Source: Streptomyces sp. DvalAA-43 (lineage in GTDB: Bacteria > Actinomycetota > Actinomycetes > Streptomycetales > Streptomycetaceae). Taken from it: DNA of 64,000 nt. The stretch is taken from the NCBI RefSeq assembly GCF_900091725.1, contig NZ_FMBW01000004.1, positions 1 to 64,000 on the forward strand. The letters run 5' to 3'. Numbering within the stretch: the first letter of the stretch is position 1; the number at the start of each line of letters is the position of its first letter. The notes under the pieces are model-generated. The model searched no databases and was not told the DNA's origin. It worked only from the letters and a program-made list of their open reading frames with translations. Below, piece after piece: positions 16,913 to 24,816 of this stretch. Position numbers and translations under genes: made by a program.

Positions 16913-18951
16913 TATTTTTCCTTAGAAACGATGCGGGAACGATCGTGATGATTTGCGATATCGCGGAGGAGTTCAGCTCGGGCTCGTATTCGATGACCGA
17001 GGGGATCTGGAACGTTGAGAGCCTGCTTTTCCAAGGATTCTGCCTCCTGTCTCATAAGGCGGGCATGGTTATCGTGTCGCGCGATGTTCGAGCATGACGA
17101 AATGCATCGATCCAGGCGGGGTGATTCTTTGTTCGTGACACGATTACAGAGAGCGCGGTCTGGCTTATAGACGCACATGAGCATGGCCGATAGGTTGTCG
17201 TAGACCGCCAGTGATGGGTTCTGAAGAATCGCACGAGCCTGTTGCGCAGTGACGACGGATCCGGCGAATTGAGGGGCATTCCGGGCCGCGGTAATTGCTC
17301 TCCGAGCTGCTGGGCCAGATACTCCTGCACCATTCACCAAGTCATCGTTGAGTTCGGCAAGTGTGTCGGCAACTGACAGAGCTGTTTCAATGTCCAGGAG
17401 GTCGTGGATACCATCCCGACTTCGGGATGCGTATCCAGCGCTCATAGCAGTGCGCATATGCCCGTACTGAATTGCGAGCGCGACCAGTCCGCCTGGACGC
17501 CTTGCTATGTGCCAGGCCAATGTCCGGCGGAAACGGGATACCCCGACAGCTCCGTACTCGTCCGCTGGAATCACCTCATGAGGGCGCCCGAAGCGCTTGG
17601 CAAGGCCAGAAGCCCACGTGGTGAAGTTCTCGATCCTCTTGTTCATCGTTTGCGGTACAGTGCCGCCGAACAGATACCCTTCTGGTGTTAGGAGCTCAGC
17701 GATGCGAATAGCCTTGACCACCGGGTCAATCGCCACCCATGGCACATCGCGAAGAATTCCCTGGGGAACATGATTCCCCTCGTCGTCGAGTGCCGTCTTG
17801 AAAACGCGACTGTAGATCAGATGCCTCCCTGAATCCAGATCGGGGCAACATCCCTTTTCGAGCCCCTGAACTTCACGCGGGCGCATTCCAGTCAGGTACG
17901 AGACTGCTATGTAAGCCGCAGTGACCAGGTGCCGCTTAAGGTCCTCAACCTCCGAGTAGTCGATGAATTCCACCCACGGAATCCCGTCGATTCTTCCAAC
18001 TATTTTGGTGAGAACCGGAGCAGGCCCACTGGCAGATAGAAGGAGATTCCTCCAAGGCCCTCTAACAACCCGGTGATGGACCTGACGGGTTGATGCACCC
18101 GTAACGAAGGAGATGTACTTTGCTGCGAGTCCGGTTCGGTTTCCAGCAGCCTGACTGGGCGGCGACTTTCCGGCATCTACCAGCCCTTCCAGATACTCAT
18201 CAAGCGAGGACAAATCCGCCTGAGTGGCGGGCGTCAGCTCACTTTGGGTCAATATTTCTTCCCTTCTTTCGATAGCTCGAAGAATGTCGTCGGAAAAGTC
18301 ATCTACGACGCGAAGAGCCCATATGAGCAATGGGCCCATGGTTTGAGGGGTGATCGGTTCGGTGACATTCTCACCCGAGGGTGAACGGGCCGGAAGGAAG
18401 TCATCTGCTCCCTCACTGAGCCACGGTGGTTCGCAGATCCCGATAGGCAAAGGATTCGAGGAGTCGAGAGCCCACAGTCGCGTGATAGATGCCAGCACTT
18501 TCTGAACTGAATCGCGCGGCCGGCCTCGGATTGACAGATGAAGCGCATACGCTCGCAAGTTCTCAGGAGTGCAGTCGCGCAATGAAGTATGCCCTGATTC
18601 CTCCAGCCACTGACAGAAGGCTCGCCATTTCATGACCGTGGGATAGACCTGCCCTGGAGACACCGTGGTTCGCCATCGGGACGGCTTCCCTATGAGGAAG
18701 TTTGCAGGCAGCGACGTATTGATCAGCAGCCAGACTAGGTGGCGCAATTCTGCTTGGAATGAGACTGGGAAGCGATCCCAATGAATCGCTGCTTTTGATG
18801 TTCCTGGCCCATGAGCTAGGCCAGCCAAACTCCAGGACCGGTCTCCGAAGCAGGGAACCACCCCGGTGAAACCCTCAGTTATCAGACCAGGAAGAATGGC
18901 ATCGGTGTCCGGGGACGGGCAAAAGTCAACCTCTTCAACGGCAACGGTCAC
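16912..18951 (-). CDS. Tyrosine recombinase C (TnpB-like, 679 residues)
   Basis: The protein has an N-terminal SAM-like region (about 85-190) and a catalytic domain. TGMRPREVQGL supplies the first arginine, SRFRRTLAWHIARR the second arginine box, YGHMRTAMSAGY the His and nucleophilic Tyr. A C-terminal cysteine-rich tail (CVYKPDRALC, CISSC) may bind zinc. Size and tail resemble Tn554 TnpB. The GTG start overlaps the TGA of gene B (GTGA). It cuts and rejoins DNA at the element ends together with the other recombinases (inferred). Confidence 0.8.
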   Translation of the reverse strand: MTVAVEEVDFCPSPDTDAILPGLITEGFTGVVPCFGDRSWSLAGLAHGPGTSKAAIHWDRFPVSFQAELRHLVWLLINTSLPANFLIGKPSRWRTTVSPGQVYPTVMKWRAFCQWLEESGHTSLRDCTPENLRAYALHLSIRGRPRDSVQKVLASITRLWALDSSNPLPIGICEPPWLSEGADDFLPARSPSGENVTEPITPQTMGPLLIWALRVVDDFSDDILRAIERREEILTQSELTPATQADLSSLDEYLEGLVDAGKSPPSQAAGNRTGLAAKYISFVTGASTRQVHHRVVRGPWRNLLLSASGPAPVLTKIVGRIDGIPWVEFIDYSEVEDLKRHLVTAAYIAVSYLTGMRPREVQGLEKGCCPDLDSGRHLIYSRVFKTALDDEGNHVPQGILRDVPWVAIDPVVKAIRIAELLTPEGYLFGGTVPQTMNKRIENFTTWASGLAKRFGRPHEVIPADEYGAVGVSRFRRTLAWHIARRPGGLVALAIQYGHMRTAMSAGYASRSRDGIHDLLDIETALSVADTLAELNDDLVNGAGVSGPAARRAITAARNAPQFAGSVVTAQQARAILQNPSLAVYDNLSAMLMCVYKPDRALCNRVTNKESPRLDRCISSCSNIARHDNHARLMRQEAESLEKQALNVPDPLGHRIRARAELLRDIANHHDRSRIVSKEK

Positions 18952-20681
18952 AGATCGTACTTCCCTTCCAGGAGTCGTCCGACAACTTCCTTGTCAGCCG
19001 ACGAGACTCTCGCCAACGATTCACTCCAGACAACATCACTCAGTCGCGCCTTCAAGTCCTCCAGGCGCATAAAGGGAGAGCCCCACTCCTCTGCCCATAC
19101 CTCGTCTTCCAGGACGGAGCGCAGACTGGCTATCGAGCGATGCAGGTACGCCAAGCGGGGATGATGTTTTGGATGTATCCGCGCGTTCGGGCAGGCCGTG
19201 CACATCAGGAACGAGGCATTGCAGCCCATTCCCGGTTCGGTGAATGGACTGTTCTCGTAGTCGGAGCAATCCGCAGTGGGCGTCTCCTGCCCGCCGGCCT
19301 CGGCGGACACGCCCAACTGCGCACGCAGAACAGCCTGCTGAGCATGGGCTAGAGCGCCCTCAGCTCCCTCCGCGATGATCGGAACGGAGACTTCCTGAAC
19401 CTGGGGCTCAGGGAGGACGTAGACGCTGTCGTGGGTTTCCTGGCTGTTCTGACCGGGTTCTCGACGATGCAGTGCATTCACTGTCTTGCGCATCCTGCGC
19501 AAGGGCGCACCGGTCAGGCCCGTCTCATTCAGCCAGCAGTCCGCAGCATTCTTAGTGAGTCCGATACTGAACGGTGTAACGGGAGACAGGTTCCTCGGCC
19601 CTGGCAGGGAGTTTCGCCAGATCAGGAGGAAGTCGAGGCTACTGTCGGCAGCGGTGACGAAAGCCCTGGCGTGAGACGTCGCCTCCAGTGCCTGTGTGAT
19701 CAGTCTCCCTGGGGCGTCGGCACCGCTGTCCGTGGCATTCCTCGTCTCGAAATAGCGCCCGGCGCCCCGTCTGGGTTTTTCCAGCTCCATCCGGTAGGTG
19801 GGAAATTCATCCGATCCGCTGTCGGAGATGGCCCGCGGTGTGCGCATGCCCGATACGACCGTCGCGTTCAGCCCAAATTCCATGACAAGCAGAACCGACA
19901 GCGCATAGGCTTCGGCGCGACTGAGGAATAGGCGCCCCCACGTCCACTGGGCACCTGATCCCCCGAGCGCGGTGACGTACTTCGAGAGAATCCGCTTCTG
20001 CCCATTGTTTCGAATGATGTGCGGAACGTAGCCAGTCTGGGCAAGGGACTCCAAGGATTCCCCAACGAGCCAATCACGAGTGTGCGGATCGAAGGCGCCA
20101 GCGCGCCATTGATGCAGATGTGCCGTGTTGGATTGGATCCTGATGTGAGCGGATCGGAATATCCTCCGAGCAGCTGCACGCACCTCTTGAAACTCGTCCG
20201 AGGTCAGTGCTTTCTCTCTGGATTTGACGGCTGGAATCCGCTTGGCCATCGCAGATCTTGTCGCCTCGCCCAGTTCCTCTTGTTTGCGCAGAAAGCTGCC
20301 CAGCGAGGCCACTTGGTGGTAACCGTAGATGCCCTCGGGCCGACGCATCCGCCATCTGCCCCACAATGCTGGTGTGAGGTCTTCAAGCTTCTCGGGAGGG
20401 CTTTCCTGTTCGACACAAAAGCGACCGAATGCGAGAAGGTAGAACCACATGGCTTTGCTTGATTTAAGCGAGTCCCAACCTCCCCCTGGAGCGCACTTCG
20501 CGGAGAACCACCGCGCGAAAGCATGCTGCAACTCAGCGCTCACGGGAATCTGGTCGAACTCGAATCTGCCGACGTTTCCCTTCTTGTCGCGATGCTCGAC
20601 TTTCAGCCCATCGTTCGTACGAGGGACTGGCCTGTGATGTGGCGCTTCTGGCAACGCGGCCTTCCGCCCTCGACGGCTCAC
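18948..20681 (-). CDS. Recombinase-like protein B, catalytic residues degenerate
   Basis: The 577-residue product starts at GTG 20681, which overlaps the TGA of gene A; an earlier TTG at 20750 is open but has no coupling signal. Its overall layout (N-terminal helical domain, long C-terminal domain, cysteine cluster CNASFLMCTACPNARIHP near the end) parallels gene C. The tyrosine-recombinase boxes are not convincing: LRRMRKTVNALHRR stands where RxxRHT would be, and THDSVYV where the terminal Tyr box should be. It may act as a structural partner, not as a nuclease. Low-GC codon use is shared with the other element genes. Confidence 0.7.
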   Translation of the reverse strand: MSRRGRKAALPEAPHHRPVPRTNDGLKVEHRDKKGNVGRFEFDQIPVSAELQHAFARWFSAKCAPGGGWDSLKSSKAMWFYLLAFGRFCVEQESPPEKLEDLTPALWGRWRMRRPEGIYGYHQVASLGSFLRKQEELGEATRSAMAKRIPAVKSREKALTSDEFQEVRAAARRIFRSAHIRIQSNTAHLHQWRAGAFDPHTRDWLVGESLESLAQTGYVPHIIRNNGQKRILSKYVTALGGSGAQWTWGRLFLSRAEAYALSVLLVMEFGLNATVVSGMRTPRAISDSGSDEFPTYRMELEKPRRGAGRYFETRNATDSGADAPGRLITQALEATSHARAFVTAADSSLDFLLIWRNSLPGPRNLSPVTPFSIGLTKNAADCWLNETGLTGAPLRRMRKTVNALHRREPGQNSQETHDSVYVLPEPQVQEVSVPIIAEGAEGALAHAQQAVLRAQLGVSAEAGGQETPTADCSDYENSPFTEPGMGCNASFLMCTACPNARIHPKHHPRLAYLHRSIASLRSVLEDEVWAEEWGSPFMRLEDLKARLSDVVWSESLARVSSADKEVVGRLLEGKYDL

Positions 20682-22219
20682 AGAACTGCCCAATCGTCGC
20701 GCAGATCCTGAATCCGTCCCGTTTCCGCTGCAAGTTTGGCGAGAACCCAAGAAACATCGTCACCTTCCGGGCCAGTCGAGTCGCCTGATACTCGCCCAGG
20801 TATAGCAATCAGAGAGTGCAGTTGCAGGTCGGAAACGGGAGCCAGATAGATATTCCGAGTGGTTTCGACGTCCGCATGCCCAAGTAGGTCCTGGACCATA
20901 CGCCAGGGATCTCCATAAAGAAGAAGAAAGTCCCGGCGTTCTTTAGGTGTCAGACCGAGGCGGACATCCATTACATGGTGAAGCGCAACCAGCATGTAGA
21001 GCGCGAAAGAATGCCGACACATGTGGGGGGTACAGAAAGGAGGCTCAGCTACCGTTTCAGCCAGAACCTTCTGACAGCGGTCCGTAGCAGTGCGGAATAT
21101 CCCCTCCCACGAGGATGGCTGGAGCGGCAGACCCGACTCGTTGAGCCATACCCAAAGCGGTTCAGGACCGTCGGGTCCTTCCACGAAAAGAAGAGCTCGC
21201 TCCTCGACGCTTGCCTGTGCCAGCGCCGTTTTCCCTACCGTCCCATCACGGTCGCGCCAATGAAGAACTTTCAAGCGGTGCCCAGAGACGGAAGTCACAA
21301 GACGCAGATGCGAAAGCCTTTCATACCTGCCCTGACGTTGGGCCCGGCGGATGCTTGCCGCCCGGGTCGATTCGCAGTAGGTCTCAATCTCACCCACGAC
21401 TGGGTTCGCGATGTAAAAGGTTCGAGCACGCTTGGACTTCGTTACCACTGGAGCAAGTCGGCTTGCATGGTAGCGGCGCTCGTCCATCGTCATTTTCGGG
21501 ATCTCCAGCGTAAGGAGAGAGGCCCCCTCAGTGAGCCGTACGCCGGACGAGAACAACAGATTAGCGAAGGCCGAATTGCGATCTGCCAAGCGGCCGGCCC
21601 AGGCCGCGTCGGGAACCCCTTCGGCAGAGAACCCGCGCAAGCCAACGTCGACCCATCGGCGGAATGCCCTGGGCGTCAGCCAGCGCACATTACTGGACCT
21701 CGCATCTTTTGCCCGGGCGGCAGGCACCTCCACCACCTGCCCTTGCCGCCCGATCGCCTCGCGTGTCTCAATCGGACTCACAGGAACGTACTGCCGCTTG
21801 ACCGCCCATGAGTACAAGCGGCCCAAAGCGGCAAGGCCGCGGTTCCAACGGGCGCCGCCGACCTTCTCCGGATTTCTTATTGACCTCGTCCGCCAGTCCT
21901 CAAAGTCCCATAGGTCACTGGAATTTGCCTCATCCCAGTTCTTGCCCCGGACCCACAAGAAGTCGAAGAAAACGCAATAGTCGGTCGTATAGCTTCGCTT
22001 CGACTCCGGCTCAAGACGGGAAAAGGACGAACGGGCCAGAAACTGGCTCAGCCGTCCGTCGACCTGGCAGTTGGGCGACAACAGAATCGGAGTCCCTGGC
22101 CGGATCCCTGCACGTATCTCGCGTTCTTCCAAGTCCTCCCAACCGCACAGTGCCGACACGCGGGTCGTCTCGACGACCCGCCTCGTCGGCACCCAGTAGA
22201 CACGCCACCTTGACACCAC
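20678..22219 (-). CDS. Tyrosine recombinase A (513 residues)
   Basis: This is a full tyrosine recombinase. A core-binding domain lies at about 85-170. The catalytic domain has SGVRLTEGASLL (first Arg), HMCRHSF at about 399-405 (His, Arg) and LGHADVETTRNIY at about 446-458 (His and nucleophilic Tyr458). The start is a GTG 3 bases after GGGAGG (a second GTG follows directly), only about 20 bases inside the inverted end, so transcription must begin at or beyond the element edge. It is the first gene of the four-gene operon. It catalyses strand exchange via a 3'-phosphotyrosyl intermediate. Confidence 0.9.
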   Translation of the reverse strand: MVSRWRVYWVPTRRVVETTRVSALCGWEDLEEREIRAGIRPGTPILLSPNCQVDGRLSQFLARSSFSRLEPESKRSYTTDYCVFFDFLWVRGKNWDEANSSDLWDFEDWRTRSIRNPEKVGGARWNRGLAALGRLYSWAVKRQYVPVSPIETREAIGRQGQVVEVPAARAKDARSSNVRWLTPRAFRRWVDVGLRGFSAEGVPDAAWAGRLADRNSAFANLLFSSGVRLTEGASLLTLEIPKMTMDERRYHASRLAPVVTKSKRARTFYIANPVVGEIETYCESTRAASIRRAQRQGRYERLSHLRLVTSVSGHRLKVLHWRDRDGTVGKTALAQASVEERALLFVEGPDGPEPLWVWLNESGLPLQPSSWEGIFRTATDRCQKVLAETVAEPPFCTPHMCRHSFALYMLVALHHVMDVRLGLTPKERRDFLLLYGDPWRMVQDLLGHADVETTRNIYLAPVSDLQLHSLIAIPGRVSGDSTGPEGDDVSWVLAKLAAETGRIQDLRDDWAVL

Positions 22220-22264
22220 GAACCTCCCTGCTGAGCTGCTTCAACACGCAGATTCAACAGGGAA

Positions 22265-22270
22265 TTGCAG
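22265..22270. other. Right core/attachment site TTGCAG
   Basis: This is the direct-repeat partner of 16442-16447. It lies immediately outside the ACAGGGAA inverted end of the element. Confidence 0.7.
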
Positions 22271-22350
22271 ACGATCCCCTCAATGCCCTGCTCGCGCAGG
22301 GCGTCGTACCAGAGCACGGCGACGTCCCGGTCAACGACTACTTCCGCTTC
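22265..22350 (-). pseudogene. ATP-dependent DNA ligase, upstream part of the split gene
   Basis: The minus-strand frame reads VVVDRDVAVLWYDALREQ, then GIEGIV and the cysteine codon at the core. EGIV is ligase motif IV, and the next residues (CKRG) are in the left flank at 16447. Upstream of about 22350 similarity fades, and a stop appears near 22425. The ligase N-terminus is therefore gone. Confidence 0.65.
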
Positions 22351-22508
22351 CCGGCCCGCGCCGTGGTCACCTATAACCTCCCCTGACGCGCACGGTGGAA
22401 AGTCTGACCAGTTCAGATGGCGTGTCCTCTATCGTTGTGGGTCGCCCCACCAGTCCCGCGATGCTCAGCATGAAAGACCGTGGTGGAATGCTGGCGTCCT
22501 TGGACACA

Positions 22509-22757
22509 TCACTTCGGCGTCTTGTCCTTGCAACTCTCCGAAGCTCTCACCACGCCGAAGACAACGGGGAAATCGGTGATCTGCTGGTTCGGGTTCGGCC
22601 GGGAGTTGCAGATCTTCCACTCAGCCGGGTCGTCCACCGGACGGTCCTGTCCGCTCGCGTCCTCGAAGGTCATGTCGAGTTCGGAACTCATCTGCTCGTA
22701 TGCACGCCCGGCGTTGCCGCCGATGACATCCGGCATGGTGGCGGTGACCGGCCGCTC
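22509..22757 (-). pseudogene. PASTA-like domain remnant
   Basis: The frame reads ATMPDVIGGNAGRAYEQM, then EWKICNSRPNPNQQI and ends SESCKDKTPK. This is the VPDVxG...A pattern and tail of PASTA-type extracellular domains in Streptomyces lipoproteins. The signal peptide and N-terminal half are missing upstream of about 22757. Confidence 0.55.
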
Positions 22758-22817
22758 GGGGTTTTCCGAGCGACGCGTACTCCTGCAGCATGCCCGCCGA
22801 CAGGGCCCGGACCTCGC

Positions 22818-22952
22818 TCTGACGTCCTTGCCGTCAACCAGAGAGCCCAGGCCCTCTACCGGCGACTGGGCCTGCACGAGGTCACCTGGCACGGCGAGAA
22901 GATCAGGGTGTCCCTCAAGCCGTCTCAGCCCGGCCCGATCCACAGATCTTGA
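22818..22952 (+). pseudogene. GNAT acetyltransferase, C-terminal remnant
   Basis: The frame gives LAVNQRAQALYRRLGLHEV, the conserved acetyl-CoA helix of GNAT enzymes, and ends after GPIHRS. The upstream half is absent; the frame before about 22818 reads unrelated sequence. Confidence 0.6.
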
Positions 22953-22969
22953 CAATGACTCGTGCAAAT

Positions 22970-22998
22970 CGGCTCACCTCCGCTCGCGCGGAGAGCAC
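22970..22998 (-). CRISPR. Lone type I-E-like CRISPR repeat
   Basis: This 29-base unit (CGGCTCACCTCCGCTCGC, then GCGGAGAGCAC) is identical to the second repeat of the array at 26587-26676. It has the inverted CTCCGC/GCGGAG core of I-E repeats. No second copy lies 61 bases to either side. Confidence 0.65.
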
Positions 22999-23016
22999 AG
23001 CAGAAGTGACTTGAAT

Positions 23017-23051
23017 CGCCCCCTGCCTGGCTTCGGCCGGTGCAGGGGGCG
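23017..23051. terminator. Hairpin terminator
   Basis: Arms CGCCCCCTGC and GCAGGGGGCG enclose a 15-base loop and are followed by GTTTCGTGCG. A near copy occurs at 23865-23897. Confidence 0.65.
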
Positions 23052-23152
23052 GTTTCGTGCGTCCGGTGGCCTTTACCAGTGCACTCAGACTCCCCATTAC
23101 ACTTAGTGATCCATCACTCACGTTGGGTGATTGCGCGGTATGGGAGAGTTTC

Positions 23153-23560
23153 TTGAACATCAGCAAGGGCCTGATCGTAGGTTCAGCCGTAGCCGCGCTC
23201 GGCGTGACGGCGGCGCTCGGCGGAGTCGCCATCGCCGGCACTCCCGCGGCGACCGCGAGCGCTCCCTACGCCCAGGCGGCCGCAGTCGTGAAGGCCGACG
23301 CCACGGTCACCCGGGCCAAGGGAGTGGTACGCGTCGACAAGGTCGACACCGGTCGCTACTGCGTCACGATCGCGGACGGCATCGACTGGACCAAGAGCGT
23401 GCCGCAGGCCACCCTGGGCCCCGGCGCCAAGTGGCACGGCGAAGTCCGAGTCGCCGCCGGGACTTCCGGCGTCTGCGGCCAAGACCCGCACAAGCTGGGC
23501 GTCTACACCGGCATCAACGGCGCATACGCAGACCAGCCGTTCAACGTGGTCATCCCCTAA
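23153..23560 (+). CDS. Small secreted protein
   Basis: The 135-residue protein starts at TTG 23153 behind GGGAGAG. It begins LNISKGLIVGSAVAALG with a classical signal peptide ending near the AxA of TASA (about residue 37). The mature part has two cysteines (YCVTI and GVCGQD) that could pair. It is probably exported by Sec. Similar small secreted proteins of unknown role are frequent in Streptomyces. The upstream region has GTGAT/ATCAC arms (23106-23117) near the expected promoter. Confidence 0.7.
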   Translation: MNISKGLIVGSAVAALGVTAALGGVAIAGTPAATASAPYAQAAAVVKADATVTRAKGVVRVDKVDTGRYCVTIADGIDWTKSVPQATLGPGAKWHGEVRVAAGTSGVCGQDPHKLGVYTGINGAYADQPFNVVIP

Positions 23561-23864
23561 CCAGAACCTTTCGTACAGCCGGAAACCCTGGGCACGATCC
23601 AGCAGCGGCACCACGGAACATTGAGCGCTCCCGGCCACCACACGGCGGCCGGGACGCACCAGTGCCGGACACCCGTGCGCGATGCTCCTCACCATCGCGG
23701 GAAGAGGGTCGCGGTCACCTCCGAGCAGATCGTCACCCGCAACCTGCCGGCCGCCCCGCCAAAGGGGTCTGCCGCCGCACCACACCATCCAGCCCAGACC
23801 CTGCTTCGTCACCGAGCCCTAGAATGGCTGGCCTTACACCAGACCGCCGCCGCTCATGAACCAC

Positions 23865-23897
23865 GCCCCCTGTCCGGCCCTGGCCAAGACAGGGGGC
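23865..23897. terminator. Hairpin terminator
   Basis: Arms GCCCCCTGTC and GACAGGGGGC enclose a loop that can itself pair (GGCC). GGTTTCATGCG follows. The stretch 23561-24029 holds no other recognisable feature. Confidence 0.65.
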
Positions 23898-24029
23898 GGT
23901 TTCATGCGTTCAGGGTCAGCAATCGCGCGCACGGCTTCACCCGATTCCATCTCCCGTGCGACACGGCCGCGTCATGATGGCGGAGAACGCGTAGAAACTT
24001 GCGCAATCACCAACCTGGCGGAAGCAGCC

Positions 24030-24272
24030 ATGACGTTACATTTCATCGCAATGGACCCGGAGACGAACGGCGACCACTGCCCGACCATCTGGTTCGACGA
24101 CGATGTGCAGGAGTTCGTCATCCGGGGGTGGAAGGCGGGCCCGGACCTGAAAGCGAAGTGTCTGGAGAGCGGGCCGATCCCGGAGACCGAAGCGGTCGTC
24201 CGTCTGCCTGTCCGCATGGCCGAGGTACTGAGCGAGATGCTCGATGCCGCAGCCGGTACCGCCGTTCGCTGA
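24030..24272 (+). CDS. Small hypothetical protein upstream of DUF6879
   Basis: The 80-residue acidic protein begins MTLHFIAMDPETNGDHCP and overlaps the next gene by 29 bases, so the two are probably co-translated. No known domain. Similar short genes accompany DUF6879/XRE loci in Streptomyces. There is no signal peptide. Confidence 0.7.
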   Translation: MTLHFIAMDPETNGDHCPTIWFDDDVQEFVIRGWKAGPDLKAKCLESGPIPETEAVVRLPVRMAEVLSEMLDAAAGTAVR

Positions 24273-24771
24273 GCTTCTGGCGCAGTGCACCACCTCGGCT
24301 GTGCACCTGGAGACTCGGGACGTGTACGCGGTCGACGAAGAAGACCAAGACCTCAAGGCGTGGCGCGCGGGCGACCTCGCGCCCGTCGACGACCGCAGTG
24401 CCTGGTGGGGCTCGTTCCACGATGCCGTGGCCGAAGCCGTCGGCCGAGGTGTCGCCGTACAGCGGACCCGGGTCATCAGCCTGCCAGCTACGGAGTACAT
24501 CCAGTTCGAGCACGCGTGCACCTCGCTTAACCTCGCGGCCGGGGAAGATGTGCGGTGGCTCCCCCGGTTCCAAGCGCTCGGCCTGCTCCTACCCGCCCAC
24601 GACTTCTGGCTGTTCGACGGCCAGCTGATCCGGTGGCACCACTTCGCTGGCGACGGCACCCATGTCCACGACGAGCTCGACGACCGCCAGGACACGGCTG
24701 GGCAGACTGCGGAGGCGTTCCGGGCAGTGTGGGAGCGGGCCATCCCGCATCAGGAGTTCACGATCAGCTGA
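24244..24771 (+). CDS. DUF6879 family protein
   Basis: The 175-residue protein shows the DUF6879 pattern: FAELLAQCTTSAVHLETRD near the start, a central VQRTRVISLPATEYIQFEH, and a C-terminal FWLFDGQLIRWHHFAGDG. The family is almost always encoded beside an XRE/DUF5753 regulator in Streptomyces, in loci related to whiJ, where the partners are thought to modulate the regulator. Its stop overlaps an ATG at 24771 that would begin the regulator. Confidence 0.85.
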   Translation: MPQPVPPFAELLAQCTTSAVHLETRDVYAVDEEDQDLKAWRAGDLAPVDDRSAWWGSFHDAVAEAVGRGVAVQRTRVISLPATEYIQFEHACTSLNLAAGEDVRWLPRFQALGLLLPAHDFWLFDGQLIRWHHFAGDGTHVHDELDDRQDTAGQTAEAFRAVWERAIPHQEFTIS

Positions 24772-24816
24772 TGGCTCCCTCTCCATCAAGCCCGCGTCCA
24801 GGAGGCACGCGACCGC

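Larger units (their letters stand above)
16448..22264 (-). mobile_element. Recombinase-trio transposon inserted in a ligase gene
   Basis: The 5.8-kb segment carries four minus-strand genes overlapping by stop-start signals. Its ends are inverted: TTCCCTGT at 16448-16455 against ACAGGGAA at 22257-22264, and GCGTGTTGAAGC at 16464-16475 against GCTTCAACACGC at 22238-22249. A TTGCAG core flanks both ends in direct orientation. Base composition is visibly lower in GC than the neighbours. Gene content recalls RIT (recombinase-in-trio) elements and Tn554 (TnpA/B/C), but it combines features of both. The matched ends suggest a single insertion event, and the element may still be intact. Confidence 0.85.

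Noticed and set aside
22235..22386. Plus-strand peptide ending VNDYFRFPARAVVTYNLP that looked like a gene end
   Set aside because: The opposite strand gives the ligase sequence that joins across the recombinase element, which explains the region better.
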